A DNA stretch of 64,000 nucleotides from positions 6,455,501 through 6,519,500 of the forward strand of contig OZ005611.1 of the NCBI GenBank assembly GCA_963930655.1, read 5' to 3'. Positions 23,963 through 36,800 of the stretch are shown here, piece by piece (positions within the stretch are counted from its first letter, which is position 1; each line of letters starts with the position of its first letter). The DNA comes from Myrica gale (taxonomy: Eukaryota; Streptophyta; Magnoliopsida; Fagales; Myricaceae). Position numbers and translations under genes: made by a program. Below the pieces are notes generated by a model. It ran no database searches and was not told where the DNA came from. It saw only the letters and a program-made list of their open reading frames with translations.

Positions 23963-26199
23963 AACTTAAATATTGAGAAACTGAGTTTTTATTTTTTAAA
24001 CAACTTAGCAGAGAAACTACTTCGTTTTATTCCCCTCTTAGCCTCCTAAAATCTCAATTCCCATTTCTTCTTCAGTCTTCGACTCTTCACAGTCCCCCCT
24101 CAACGTAGACGTACAGCCTCTCTCTCCCTCCCCTCCCTCTAGCTCTATGTAATGTCCCTCCGCAATTTTTAGGGCTTGAATACTATCTTATTCGTTGTCT
24201 AGGCCTACCCTGGGCTGACCTTTTCTGGGAGCGTCTTCGGCTTTGGAGCGCAGGCGCAATCTCTGCAACACTCCAATGTTAGGGCTCCATTTCATCTCAC
24301 CCAGATTATGCATCTGTATTTCTGTTGCTATTAGTTTCCGTATGTATTAGCTTTCAATATTTATAGTATTGGAAGTGGATACAATCAAGAGATGAGAGGA
24401 ACTGCAACAACATGATTCTATGCATTCCGTGATTCGATTGGTATTTTAGTCTCTGATGATTGAGTGTGAATATATGCTTTTGGGGTTGCTTCTGTGCACA
24501 TAGTTTTTACCTAGTTCTTTGCTTTTTGGATATAAATTTGATGGGAAATTTTTTTACTGTAAGATTGAGAGTGAATATAATTTTTTTTATGGGAAATTTT
24601 TTTACTGTAAGTTCTTTGCTTACGTGCACATATCATCTTCTTTAAAGTATAGGTGTCGGTGACTAATATTTGAAAACCAACCTATCCAGTGTAGATGACG
24701 GTTTTGACTAAAACCTACACCTACACCGGAGTAACGGTTGCTCGCTAATTATGGTTAGAATTCGTCAGGGACCTAGAATCATGGAATGAGAGTGATGGTC
24801 GTCAATCAATTAAAATCAATGTTATTTTCTAAATAAATTTGTGCTAGAATTATGCATGTATAATTTTATGTTCCCTAAAAAATAGGTTATTGCCTATTCC
24901 ATTACGAGTTGTTACACTATTTAATATATAGCTCGAGACCATGAATAAAAATATCACCTGATTATTACCCTCAATCTTGAGTTGAGTAATAGTAGTAGTT
25001 TTTCTTGAATTAAAATAATCTAAAGAGGCTTAAGGCTATATTTTGGTTGAGTTCTCAAAACAGTTTTTGTTTTTTTGTTTTTTGGAAGTAGTGTAGATTC
25101 TCTTGAGATTGGTGAAAAATGTGTTAAAAGTTGTTAGAATATGTAAAAAGTTATTGGGATTGTTGAAAAAGTATCGGAATTGATGAAAAAATTATTGGGA
25201 TTGGTGAAAATGTATTGGAATTGATGAAAAATTGAGTGGAAAACTTTTTGAAAACTTTTTGAGATATGAAACAAACATAGTTAGGATCTCTCAAAATATC
25301 CTACAAATTTCCTATAAAAAAAAAACGCAAGTAAGATTCTTGTTGTCTACCCCCTCCACAATCGCATTACAAGGACACAATGTATGACACGTAACAGAAT
25401 TTTTGGTGTTGGTATAGGCGATCGAGGATGTGGCTGAAAAAACAGTATCAACTTAATTATATGATGATAAGTTGGTCCGGTCTAATCCCATTAATTAAAA
25501 GAGGCTTCTGAAACTGCTAGCTAGTAAAGCATGAGCGGCTTTAGCTTCGCTAGTGGGGGGCAACCAGGTCTACGATTGCGATGGGGATGCCGAAAAAGCT
25601 TGACACAGCTAGCATAAATGTTCTTCGCCGACTTTTTCCTTGGAAAAAAGAGTAGTTGTAGTATTTAGTCGTTCATGTGCATGAATGACCAAACTTATTT
25701 TCTCTCCATCCAAGCATTACATACAGCATCCACTCTGAAAATTAGAAATTATTCGTTTTGGCCCCTCCCGAAATATGATTCTATGCAATTGGCCCCCAAT
25801 ATTATGATCTTCTGGGATATTTCCAAAGTTGGACTAGGGTTGAGAGCAACTTTAGCCCAGTGCTTTGCAACAAATATTGGAACATCAGTTGCGAAGGTAA
25901 CTTATGATATATGAAAAATGACAGTAAAGAAAGATGTTGGTGCTTCAATTTCAGGCTCTTACGTACAAAGTGAGGCTCAACACCATTGGCAAAGGCGGAA
26001 GTAATAGACCAATTAATGGCTATTAACATGGAGAATGTTCCAAATTAATTACTACTTCTCAAAGAATAAACTTTAATATTAATGGACTTTTTTTTACCAC
26101 CGCAGCTTTCTCCATTCTCGATCTAGTGCATAGTCCCGGGACTAGCTGGGGAGCTCATCAATTGTTTTTCCTGATCTATGCTGATATACAATAAAAGCT
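23963..26199. other. Intergenic region with a degenerate GATTGGTGAAAA repeat
   Basis: No gene supported. At about 25024-25290 a short phrase of the form ATTGG(A/G)ATTGGTGAAAA is repeated in degenerate tandem fashion, between TTTTGGTTGAGTTCTCAAAA and TTTGAGATATGAAACAAAC, which are partly inverted relative to each other. This looks like an old non-autonomous transposon, but its family is unknown to me. A CT-rich tract lies near 24115-24145. Confidence 0.35.
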
Positions 26200-27300
26200 T
26201 AAGCGGCCATTTTCAGGGAATCTAGAATAATTGCCTGATGGCGCTTTCATCCCATTGACTAGCAATTGCACCTTAGCTTGGAACAGAGTGTTAGTTCTTA
26301 GGCATGGTTTCAGTTTGGGAGTTATTAGAAGCCAAGGAGCTTCCCAAATATTAACACTCCTCTCTGTTGGACATCAGATAACATGGCTTATAAAAAGGAA
26401 CATCACATACGACATAGGCCTGTACTGAACCAGTCCACTGATTTTAGGATACCTTGCCAGCCCAAGAAGCATTAGGTTTTAGATGGGCTTAGGTACTTGT
26501 TTTGCAGCGCTTCAACCCAGATTCTATTGCAATTTTTGTTGACCCCGCCACCTTCCTGTTTGTCTCCTAGAGCCCAATTAATGTCGTGCATCATTTTTAT
26601 TCCTAAAGAGCCCGCGGGAGAACAAATGTTCCATTTTTTTTTTGTCGTGTGCTGTCAAGGGGCTTTGAGAGGTGCATGAAAATAGGTAAGGTCGAGATAT
26701 ATACCCAGGGACAAGGGGTTTTTTTTTTGAAGTTGGAAATTTAGGTGACTGCACTTGGAAGTTCTCCCTGATGTTTTTGGCTAAAACCAATACAGTTAAT
26801 GGTTGGACCAGACAAGGTAGTTGATGGCCAACGCTTCTTACTCGGTTGCACGATTGAGAAATACTCTTGAAGTGAGAGATGGGTGGATCACTGCTGCTGA
26901 CTTTAGTGCCGCCATGGTTATTCCCTCCATATTGTATGATCCACAAGTTAAGGACCTTTAAGCCAATGACAAATAGAAAGGAAGACAACAAGTCCTCTTG
27001 TCGTATCCTTCTTGAAGATTTGAAGAAGCCAAGGAGCTGCCATTAATTAGATCAAACGAGGGAGGGATGATGGTCTGAGTTATCTCATATTTACCAAAAT
27101 TTCGTGACCTTCAAGTCCCTGAATGACAGCTTGGAGAAGCTCGATTCCGTTTCATCAAATGCACGAACTTTAGAAATAATATTGGAGATAACATTGCTTC
27201 AACTTGTTGGCCAGTAACTATATTGTTTTGGGTTTAGATAAAAAACCAGCCACCCCAGAAAAAGCTTCTAAATGTCGCCAGAACATTGCCTTTTTATGAT
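26200..27300 (-). pseudogene. Decayed LINE reverse-transcriptase remnant
   Basis: On the minus strand around 26900-27060 the translation, across frameshifts, reads INGSSL...FFKSS...RQ.DLLSSFLFVIGLKVL, which matches the plant L1 reverse-transcriptase signature [26 protein letters not shown]. Downstream, to about 26200, nothing keeps a frame. The piece is heavily decayed, lacks endonuclease and the catalytic FADD box, and has no definable ends. It is unrelated in age to the much fresher LINE in the neighbouring BIG3 intron. Confidence 0.45.
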
Positions 27301-27813
27301 TATCCAAACCTAGAGTTTGCTGTTATTGTCATAAAGACCATTCATCGTGGCATAAGCAAAAGAGTAAGCTATAGAGAAGATACCAAACTACTTTTGGAAC
27401 CCTAACCGCTCCGGTAAATAGCATAAATTGAACGCTAGAACACAAGCATTATGCATCTACCTGTAAAAAATTATCTGGAATTGAAAGTTGAGGCAAGAAA
27501 ACCCCTATTGGCTCACGCTAAAATCATTGAGGCAGTACGGGGTGGACACAGCCTGAATAAAGGTAATTGCCCCAACAAAAACAAAACGGCCACATAGAGA
27601 TGAGCAACTTCCAGAGGCAGAGAATTTGAGACACATGGAACGAGAAATTTTTTCCATTCATGTTATTAGCAAAGTAGCTCATACACATTCTATCCAAGGG
27701 TAACAAAATCAAGCCTTGGCATATATCACAAAAATAATGTGCCTGGGTCATACGACAAAATTTCCAGTTCAGTGATGGTTTATGTATGTAACATAACACA
27801 AAATTGATGGTTA
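27301..27813. other. Region downstream of BIG3, expected 3'-UTR and flank
   Basis: BIG3 (minus strand) stops at 27814, so its 3'-UTR should occupy the high-coordinate part. No other gene supported. Confidence 0.4.
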
Positions 27814-30800
27814 TCATTGCATTATTATTGGGCCTATACATGATTGGAACATAATGCTTAGGACACGTGGAACTTCTCCAGAGCTATGCTCGCTCTGCAC
27901 AAGATCCACCAACAAAGGAAAGAATTGTGAAACGTACCTCCTAAAAGACTCCCTTTCTAAACCACTCAAACCCCACAATGCTGAGACTACTAAAGACGTC
28001 CTGGCCCCCAGTTCATCCTTTTTAGCCGAACCCAATGGAACAATGCAGTGTAGCACACGCTGGTTAGAGTTCGGCTGGGCATAGTTAGACTCAGTACACT
28101 TTAGGTATATCTGCAATATCGTTTGACATACTGCCACAAGTTCTGCTTCGATGTTCATCTCCTTGGACAAAGATGGATTATCTGCAAGCAACTTTTGCAG
28201 GAAACTGAGGTAATTCTGATAAGACTCGTTTTCAAAATGAACCAGGGGTGGTTCAGAAAGCTCGAGAATAGAACACAGTATTGGCAGCTTCTTCTCCAAT
28301 GTCTTTTCGGAGATAAGTTGGTGGGCATGCAAGGAAATAGAAGAAAGAATTTCGCGCAGGATCACAAGGTTGTCTACAGACAAGGATTTTAGGTGCATTT
28401 TATAAAGATCAGACACAACCTGCAATGAGAATAGATTTAAAGATGTCAAAACCTGTCACAAATACAACTTCAAAGAAAAATCTACCGGAATATTGCTATC
28501 TACACCAAAGTGAAAGGACAGTCCACAGGTAAAACTTTCAGTATGCTGAAGTGACACGTTAGAACTACATGTAATGTTGTTCTCCTAGAGAAAAATAGGG
28601 CTCACCCATTTTGCATTAGTTGCTTGGCTTTCACGACAACAAGTTTATTAATTCGAGATCAATGCATAGTCTTCTTTGTCTTGTCTTGATGAAAAGTGTA
28701 TATGTGATTGAAATAACATGATTCCATGAAGGTTAAAACAGCCAACAGTCCTACTTCTAAAATGTGGTTGGAACCTATGCATTTACAGTATCTGAGCTCA
28801 GCATCCAATTCAATCCACATCTTCAGGTCACAACAACTATGCTCAGACATGTATGTTTCGACGTGTGAGTGAAAACTTCTTTTTGGCTACATATTCATGT
28901 AATACCTAACACGGCTATAGATTAATAGATGGGTGATGAACCTGCACAATGAGTAGCTGCATCGCTATATGACTCTTCATTCTTGAAACCACATATTGAG
29001 CAGTTTGCAGATTATCATCTTCGAGATCATCGTTTGTCAACATATGGTCCGAAGAAATTTCTAAATCAGCATAAGACTGAGCATTGTCGGGCACCTCGAT
29101 GTCATCCATGGATCTCAAGACCTTCAAGAAGGCAGGCACTGGTGATGTGGCTGCTTCCTTTAAAGCCAGAAAAATCTCTCTCCATTCATCTTGTGAAAGC
29201 CTACTGCCTAAGTCACTAGCCAAACGCATCAAAGCAGCAACTCCAGTGCTGGCAGGACCTTGAACAGGACTTCTTATAAATCCTGTCAGTATTGATACCA
29301 CACCTGATAGTTGAGACCTGACTACAGCAAAAAAACTAACAAAAAGATCCACTAGACACTGTGCTGCCACTGCAGAAGTTTCAGAGTCCCACGTACTTTC
29401 TTCGGGTAGTGGAGATTTTGAAGTTGGTGAAGACTCACCATCTTCAAGTTGCATCTCTCTCTTGTCAGATACGCAATTAAATATGGGGAAAACAATGGAA
29501 TTGAAAACCCCAGTCCAAAATGGGTGTGGAAACAGATGACCATGATCCTTCAGAATGTTAAAAAGCACTTCCAAAGAACTCTTTCTAATAGCCGACCTGG
29601 GATCAGATGTTAGTTTTGACAACCCTGAACAACAAAAGCAGCATATCACATATTTGAGAAAAAAAAAAAAAAGTGCATCAATCTTCATATAAAAGAAGAC
29701 AACTGTGTTGAAAAAAGAAGAAAATATAGGGGGCTTCTTTTTTTTATTTATAAATAACTCATATATTAATAAAAAGAAAAGAAAAAGAGAGAGAGCAGTA
29801 CAAAGATTGTACTAAACTCACTCAGAACATACAAATGAAAAAGCTAACAAAATCAAAATAATCCACAAAAGCCCCTCCCATGACAGCAATAACCCAACAG
29901 TAAAGAGATAAAAGAAAAGTCTCCTGCAACTGAGCCGAAGAATGGGCAGAATTCTGAAAGCATCGTGTATTCCTTTCCCGCCACAAACACCACCACAAAC
30001 ATGACGGAATCATCTTCCAAATTACCTTCGCCAAAGGGTCTTTAAATTTCTTTTTCCAACATTGTAAAACTCCCACAATTGTAGCCGGCATAACCCAACT
30101 TAACTGAACCATACGAAATGCAAAGTTCCACAAGTCAGATGCCACCGAACAATGAAGCAACAAATGATCAACAGATTCAGCATCACCTTTGCACAAATAA
30201 CACCAATCAATCACACATAGTCCCCTTCTTCTCAAATTATCAATGGTCAAAATCTTTCCATGCAACACTTCCCACACAAAGAAAGCAACTCTCAAGGACT
30301 TTACTCCTCCACACCTCACGCCACGGAATCAAACTCAAACTATCCCCACTGAGAGAGTTATAGAAAGATTTAACTGTGAATCTACCACCTTTAGCTCCCA
30401 CCCAAACCACCTTATCAGAACCACCTCGCATAATAACATGAGCGTAAAGAGTGCTGAAAAATGACATGAACTCCGGTAATTCCCAATCATTAGGACTTCT
30501 AGTAAATTGAATATTCCATACAATATTGGCAACCCCAACCTCTAAATAATCAGCAACACAAACAAACGGATCTCGAACCAAAGAGAAAACATCGGGAAAA
30601 GAGTAACAAAGTGGACTATCACCACACCATCTGTCATGCCAGAAACTAACACGCTGACCCGATCCCACAACATAACGAATATGACTATGAAAAACATTCC
30701 ATCCATTACTAACATGTTTCTATAGACTAACGCCATTCGCCATACGGACCCCTCACATTTCTCGTACACCAGCCATCTTCCTTGACTCCATATTTGGCCT

Positions 30801-33800
30801 CAATGATCTTCCTCCAAAAACTATCTCTTTCAGTAGTAAACCTCCACAACCACTTACCCAACAAAACTTGATTGAAAATCAACAAACGTCGCAAACCCAA
30901 ACCACCATTATCCAATGGAGAACACACTTGCTCCCACTTCAATAAATGAAATTTATGCGCATTCTCGTCACTACCCCATAGGAAATCCCTTTGCAATTTC
31001 TCCAATTTTTTAGAAACTGAAACGGGCAGCGGAAAAAGAGACAAGAAATAGGTAGGAAGACTAGAGAGAGTAGATTTAATCAGAGTAAGTCTACCTCCCT
31101 TCGATAAATACATCCTCTTCCAAACTGCCAACTTTCGCGCCATCCGTTCCAATATATCATCCCAAACCCGAAGACTCTTATAAGGAGCACCCAATGGCAA
31201 ACCCAGATAAATCATACGCAATGAAGACACTTTACAACCCAAAATACTGGCCAATGCAGAAACATCATCAACCCTACCAACAGGAATAACCTCTAATTTG
31301 GCAAGATTTACTTTGAGCCCCGAAACAGCCTCAAAACACAAAAGCAAACAACGCAAATGTCTAAATTGATTCATATCCGTTCCCATCATAACGAGAGTAT
31401 CATCAGCAAATAACAAATGAGAAACACTATGCTGAGAATCCTCCCTACTTCCAACCTGAAAACCTTCAATTCCCCCATTAACAGACAACTGAGACATCAT
31501 TCTCGAGAAAGCTTTCATAACAATAACAAAAAGTAAAGGAGAAAGAGGATCACCCTGTCGCAGACCTCGAGAACTCCCAAAAAACCCTTATGGAGAACCA
31601 TTGACAATCACAGAAAATTTGACTGTAGAAATACAAAACTTAATCCACTTATACCACTTCTCCCCAAACCCACATCTCCTCAACATATAAATCAAAAAAT
31701 TCCAATTGACATGATCGTAGGCTTTTTGAATATCCAATTTACAAAGCATACCTGGAATATTTTGTCTCATCCGGGCATCAATACATTCATTAGCGATTAA
31801 CACCGAATCCAAAATCTGCCGCCCCTTCACAAATGCATTTTGAGAGGAAGAAATAATCTTATCCAAAAAACATCGTAATCTATTAGACAATACCTTAGCA
31901 AGGATTTTATAAACATCTCCGACTAGGCTAATAGGACGAAAATCCTTCAAATCCACCGCCCCGGGTTTTTTGGGAATAAGCACAACAAAAGTAGCATTGA
32001 AACTACGAGCAAACCTTCCATGAGTCGCAAACTCATTTAAAACCAGAAGAACATCACTCTTAATCACTTCCCAACAAGACTGATAGAAAGCTAAAGAAAA
32101 ACCATCTGGCCCCGGAGCTTTATCCCCATTAAAAGATCGAACCACTGAAGTTACGTCCTCCTCATCAAACCTCCTCTCTAGAACATCCGCGTCTTCTCAA
32201 GAAATAGAACTAAACTCCAGCCCTTCCAAAGCTGGCCTCCAGGAATACGGTTCAGAATACAAAGATGTATAAAAGGACACAATCTGGGTAGCAATATCAA
32301 CTGGATCCTCCACCACATCCCCATCCACTTCCAATCGAGAAATGGAATTGAATTTGCGATTAGAATTAGCCACCCGATGAAAAAACTTCGTACATCGATC
32401 TCCATCCTTAAGCCATAATGCCCGAGACTTCTGTCGCCAACTAATCTCCTCCAAGTCAATCAACTGATCCAAGTTTCTACACACCTCCCGCTTCCGCATC
32501 ACGCCGTCCTCATCCAAAGACTCACCCTCCTGCTGCCCATCTATGGACGAAAGCTCTTCCATCAAAGCTGACTTACGGCGACCAATGTCCCCAAATACTT
32601 CGTAATTCCACACTTTCAAATCGTGTTTCAACGCCTTCAATTTTTGACTAAGAACAAAACTCGGCGAACCTACAAAAGCATAACTTCTCCATTTTTCCCC
32701 AACCATCCGCCTTCAACCACATGTTCTCAAACCGAAAAGGTTTCTTACCACTAGCCACTCTAGCACACTCCAGCAAAATAGGAAAATGATTAGAATAAAT
32801 CCTTGGCAAGCGACACTAAAGGATATCTGGAAACAACATTTCCCACTCGAAATTAAATAAAAATCTATCAATCCAAGACCATGTTTGATTCCTTCTGTTT
32901 TTAGACCAAGTAAAAGATCCACCACCTAATGGAATATCGATCAACCCCATTTCATAGATGAACTCTGAAAATTCATCCATGGCGCGAACACTCCCATGAT
33001 CCTGAATGCTCACTAGGAAATCTGATGACATTAAAATCCCCCCAATACACCATGGAAGATTCCACCAAGAAAATACTCCCACCAACTCATCCCATAATAA
33101 TCTCCGGGAATCGTTATCATGAGGACCGTGTACACCCGAATAAATCCACTTATGATCATCTGCAATATTTTTAAACACGACCGATAAAGAATAAACACCA
33201 TTACACGAATCCAACTGCTCCAAAACACGTGAATCCCACAACAAAATAATACCACCTAAAGCGCCCTCCGCTGCAATGAAACACCACCGCACATGTTGGC
33301 CTCCCCACAAACTTCTCACCACAGCTCTGGAAAAATCCTCAAGCTTTGTCTCCTGCAAACACACTAAATCTGGTCTCCACCCTCTTATTAAATTACCAAT
33401 TCTTCTACACTTCCCCCTATCATTTAACCCCCTAACATTCCAACTTAAAATTCGTGGCTTCATTGACAACTAGAAGACTTCCTTCCTCCTCTCCTACCTC
33501 TACTAGTAGAAGAAACAATCCCATCATAATTAATATTGAACTCCAATGCTTTAAGTTCCCTCACCATCCTTCCTCCCGACTTACCCGATGATTTTCTACT
33601 CATTTGAGACCTATCCCTTTCCAAAGCTTCAAAAAGATGCATCAGCTCCTCCTCATACCCCTCACAAGAAACCCCAACCAAATGACGAACTGTAGAAACC
33701 ATCTGCAAAACCCACTTAGAAGGTTGAAGAGAAACAAAATTCTCACCCCTCTCACAGCAGCCATCAAAACTAACCTGGAGTGGTTGAATATCATCCATAT

Positions 33801-36800
33801 TGACTATTTTTCCTTCCAAAAAATCATCCTCACCCCCACACTCCACCTCCCCCTCATACAAAGTTATCCCCAACTCAGGATTGGTCTCCTCAAAAACTTT
33901 ATTCTGAGTAATTTCCTCTTTATGCATCTCCGGAAATGATGCAACCACCATATTTTGACCCTTCAGTTTCTGCGATTCTGACATATCACTCCCACCATCC
34001 AAATCAGAACACAAACTCAACTTTGTATTCTCAGCCATCACCGACTCCTTCACAACCTCTTGATGCTGAGAAAAAATACCTGCGAACCACCCCCATGACC
34101 CAACCCATCTTTGCCACCCTTACGAACATATACGCGGGTCACTGGAGCATCCACAATGGTCGGGTCAGGCAAAGCAAAGTTGGGCGACATCTCGGAGACT
34201 GTTCAGTGTCTCCCGACTGTCCTCCCGACTCAGTAACCATCGACGCACGACTCACAAGCATCTCATGCCTTACCGAGACTTGAAGATCGGCACTATCTGT
34301 GTCGTTCGCCGGCCTGAGCTCGCCACCAGGCCCCATTCCGGCCACCGACCCAACACCACAAAGCACTTCTTCGGCCAGCATCTCATCCGATACCCCACCG
34401 CTGATCTCCATGGGATTGGGCTTGCCCAAACACGCTGGACTTGAAACATGGCTTAATCCAGATCCAGACACAGGCCCATCCTGTGGAAGCTTGCAATCCA
34501 AAAGAGAAAACATTCCTTTTGGGCCCCTGAATGCCGACACCCTTTGGGCCTTCAAATGATACCCACACACTTGACACTTATAAGGAAGCCCATCAGTCTT
34601 TAAATTAAGCAAGAGGCCTAACCTTTGGATCTCATTTCGCAAGTCTCTAACCTCCCGCACCACATCTCCCATATTAAAATCCTCCACTCATATGCGACAA
34701 AAGTGGTTTCCTTAAATCAGAATCTTTAATCGCAACAAAATTTGCCGGCAATCTCTCCCTCGACGATTCTCCAACGTATATCTTAGTTGGAATAGTTTTG
34801 AAACCCGTAGGTATTGCCACCAAATCTGCATGCCCCATAACTTCCTTCCCTTTCTTCTTCAAAACTTCATCAGAATCCCGCTGATCTCCAATGGCACTGA
34901 GCTGCTGCCCATTCCGATTAACGACATTGGCAAAAGACTGACCAGAATGTACTGGAGGATTACCCGCAACAGGGATGTCTCTATTGATTCCAATACGAAA
35001 ATGGGAAATCAACTCTTGGAAGACGTTGTTAAGAATCTGCCATCCATAACCCTGCTTCCCTTCGGGCACCATAACCATCCCCTGCCTCTGTCTATCTCCA
35101 TATTCTACTATCGTAACGTATCTACCGCCGCTGTTAGAACGCCGCTGAGCCAAAAAACCCCTTCTGGCTTCATTAAACTTCAATGCGAAATCCGTTCCAG
35201 AAGCAGCCTCCATCAACTTATCGGTCATATTTATCATCCAAAGAGCCCCATACCTTCCCATCTGAATCGAATTAAACAGCTTCGAGCTCCATTCAGATAT
35301 GGTAACTAATCCCTGATTACTTGCCGTCACACGAAACTCCTTTGACTCGATTCGGAACTCACGCAAAAACGCCATTAACAAATCAATCACCAGTAGAAAT
35401 CTAAACTCCCAATCAAGCAACCCAATCAAACAAACATCAAACGAAAGAGAGAAAAGAAAAAGACTCTAGAGAGAAAACAAACAAGAAAAAGACTCTGGCT
35501 CATTCTGCAATAAAATTACCATACCATCTCGTCTGGCTCACTACTGAGAGAGTAAGGTGGAACTTTGATAGTAGTTTTTTTTCTGGGTAATTAACTCTGG
35601 TAGGAGTTAACAGAGGAAAAGAGGGAAGGCAGTAATAAAAAAAGGGGCTCACATGGTTATCAACATAGAGTATATAAATTCAGATGAAGAACACTGATAT
35701 TGCAGGTAATTTTAATTCAACAGACAATTTTTTTTTAACTTATAAAAAAAACTATAAAGTGAGTCATTTTCACTTGGGTTAAAATGAGAAAAGTCAAATA
35801 AGGCATATCAATATAGAAACATGCATTCATGTATGTCAACTCATAGATCAGGTTTATTTTATTTATGGCTGCCTCTGGTATCCTTCTGCGTGATGTGCAG
35901 CAGTTGTAGCATTGGCTATGAATCAAGCTCTGAAAGGAAGTTACCTGTTAGCAAAGGCACCCAAAAGGATGTGTTATCGTCTTTATCAGTGGAAGTCTGC
36001 ATATCTGAAGCATCTACTTCTCCAACTGGAGTGGATGAACAATCAACTTTGTTCTTCTCATTGCAAAGGAGTCCTCCATCAGCAAGCTTCACAGCACAGA
36101 AGCGGAGAAATGCAATGGCATTGAGGCTAACATCACTATTAAATCTGCTATTTGTGAATGTTATGAGGCACCTGACACAATCAGTAAAAGTCGTCGTCTC
36201 CGTCTCAGTTATATGTGGGAAATATTCTCGCACTATTTTTTCCATTGTCTCAAAGGCCAACAATACTATATTCTTCCGCTCATCAGCCGCAGCAGCTGTA
36301 AAAACCTGAAAAATGAACAGCGCAGCTTGATTTACCCACTTCTAAAGCATTTTTGAAGGATGAAAGACTTGCCGATTTGACCATCGTTCTTTCCCCCCCA
36401 CAACAACATGGGACATGGCTATGTGAAGGACCAACTTATTTTTAGCAGAAGAGAGCCATACAATGGGTCAACTGATGACATGCCTATCTCTAGCAATCCA
36501 CCCCAGAAAATGTAACCCTCCAAGAGGATTTTGCAAGAATTAAAAGGGGAAAAAATTACAGGCTAAACCAAAATTTTAACCAATCGTGGGTTGAAAAAAC
36601 ATTGTCACTTCAAAAATTGACCGATTAATTCTCACATACCATAAAAACACTTTTCCAGCCAGATTTCACATTACTAACACGGCTGAGGACCATTTGCGAG
36701 ATGCACCGCACAATTAATTCCCTGATTTCTGTACAACTGCTTTTCTGCATAACAATCACAAATGGTCGAAGAAATTCGTTCTGGAAGTTGTAATTTGCCA

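Larger units (their letters stand above)
29738..35640 (-). mobile_element. Near full-length but inactive L1-type LINE in BIG3 intron 9
   Basis: A non-LTR retrotransposon in the same orientation as the host gene. From its 5' end come: a 5' leader with repeated GAAAAAGACTCT (plus-strand view, about 35455-35500); ORF1 (about 35370-33460, interrupted) with a Cys-x2-Cys knuckle-like [14 protein letters not shown]2 with an AP-type endonuclease (from about 33469: [22 protein letters not shown]); reverse transcriptase (32145-30727: [25 protein letters not shown], catalytic LLFADD); and a C-terminal zinc-binding segment (30319-29822: [18 protein letters not shown]). The 3' end is an A-rich tail (ATAAATAAAAAAAA on the minus strand). 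ORF2 is broken by several frameshifts and by a TAA directly after INGSP (about 31588). End positions are approximate; a target duplication could not be settled. Confidence 0.88.

Noticed and set aside
26578-26991. 137-codon minus-strand frame as an intact gene
   Set aside because: Only its first part resembles anything (a LINE reverse-transcriptase piece in decay); the remainder is unstructured.
35630-35655. Target duplication for the BIG3-intron LINE (GGGGGCTTC at 29730-29738 against GGGGCTCAC)
   Set aside because: Only six bases agree and the exact 5' end of the element is unclear, so I do not claim it.
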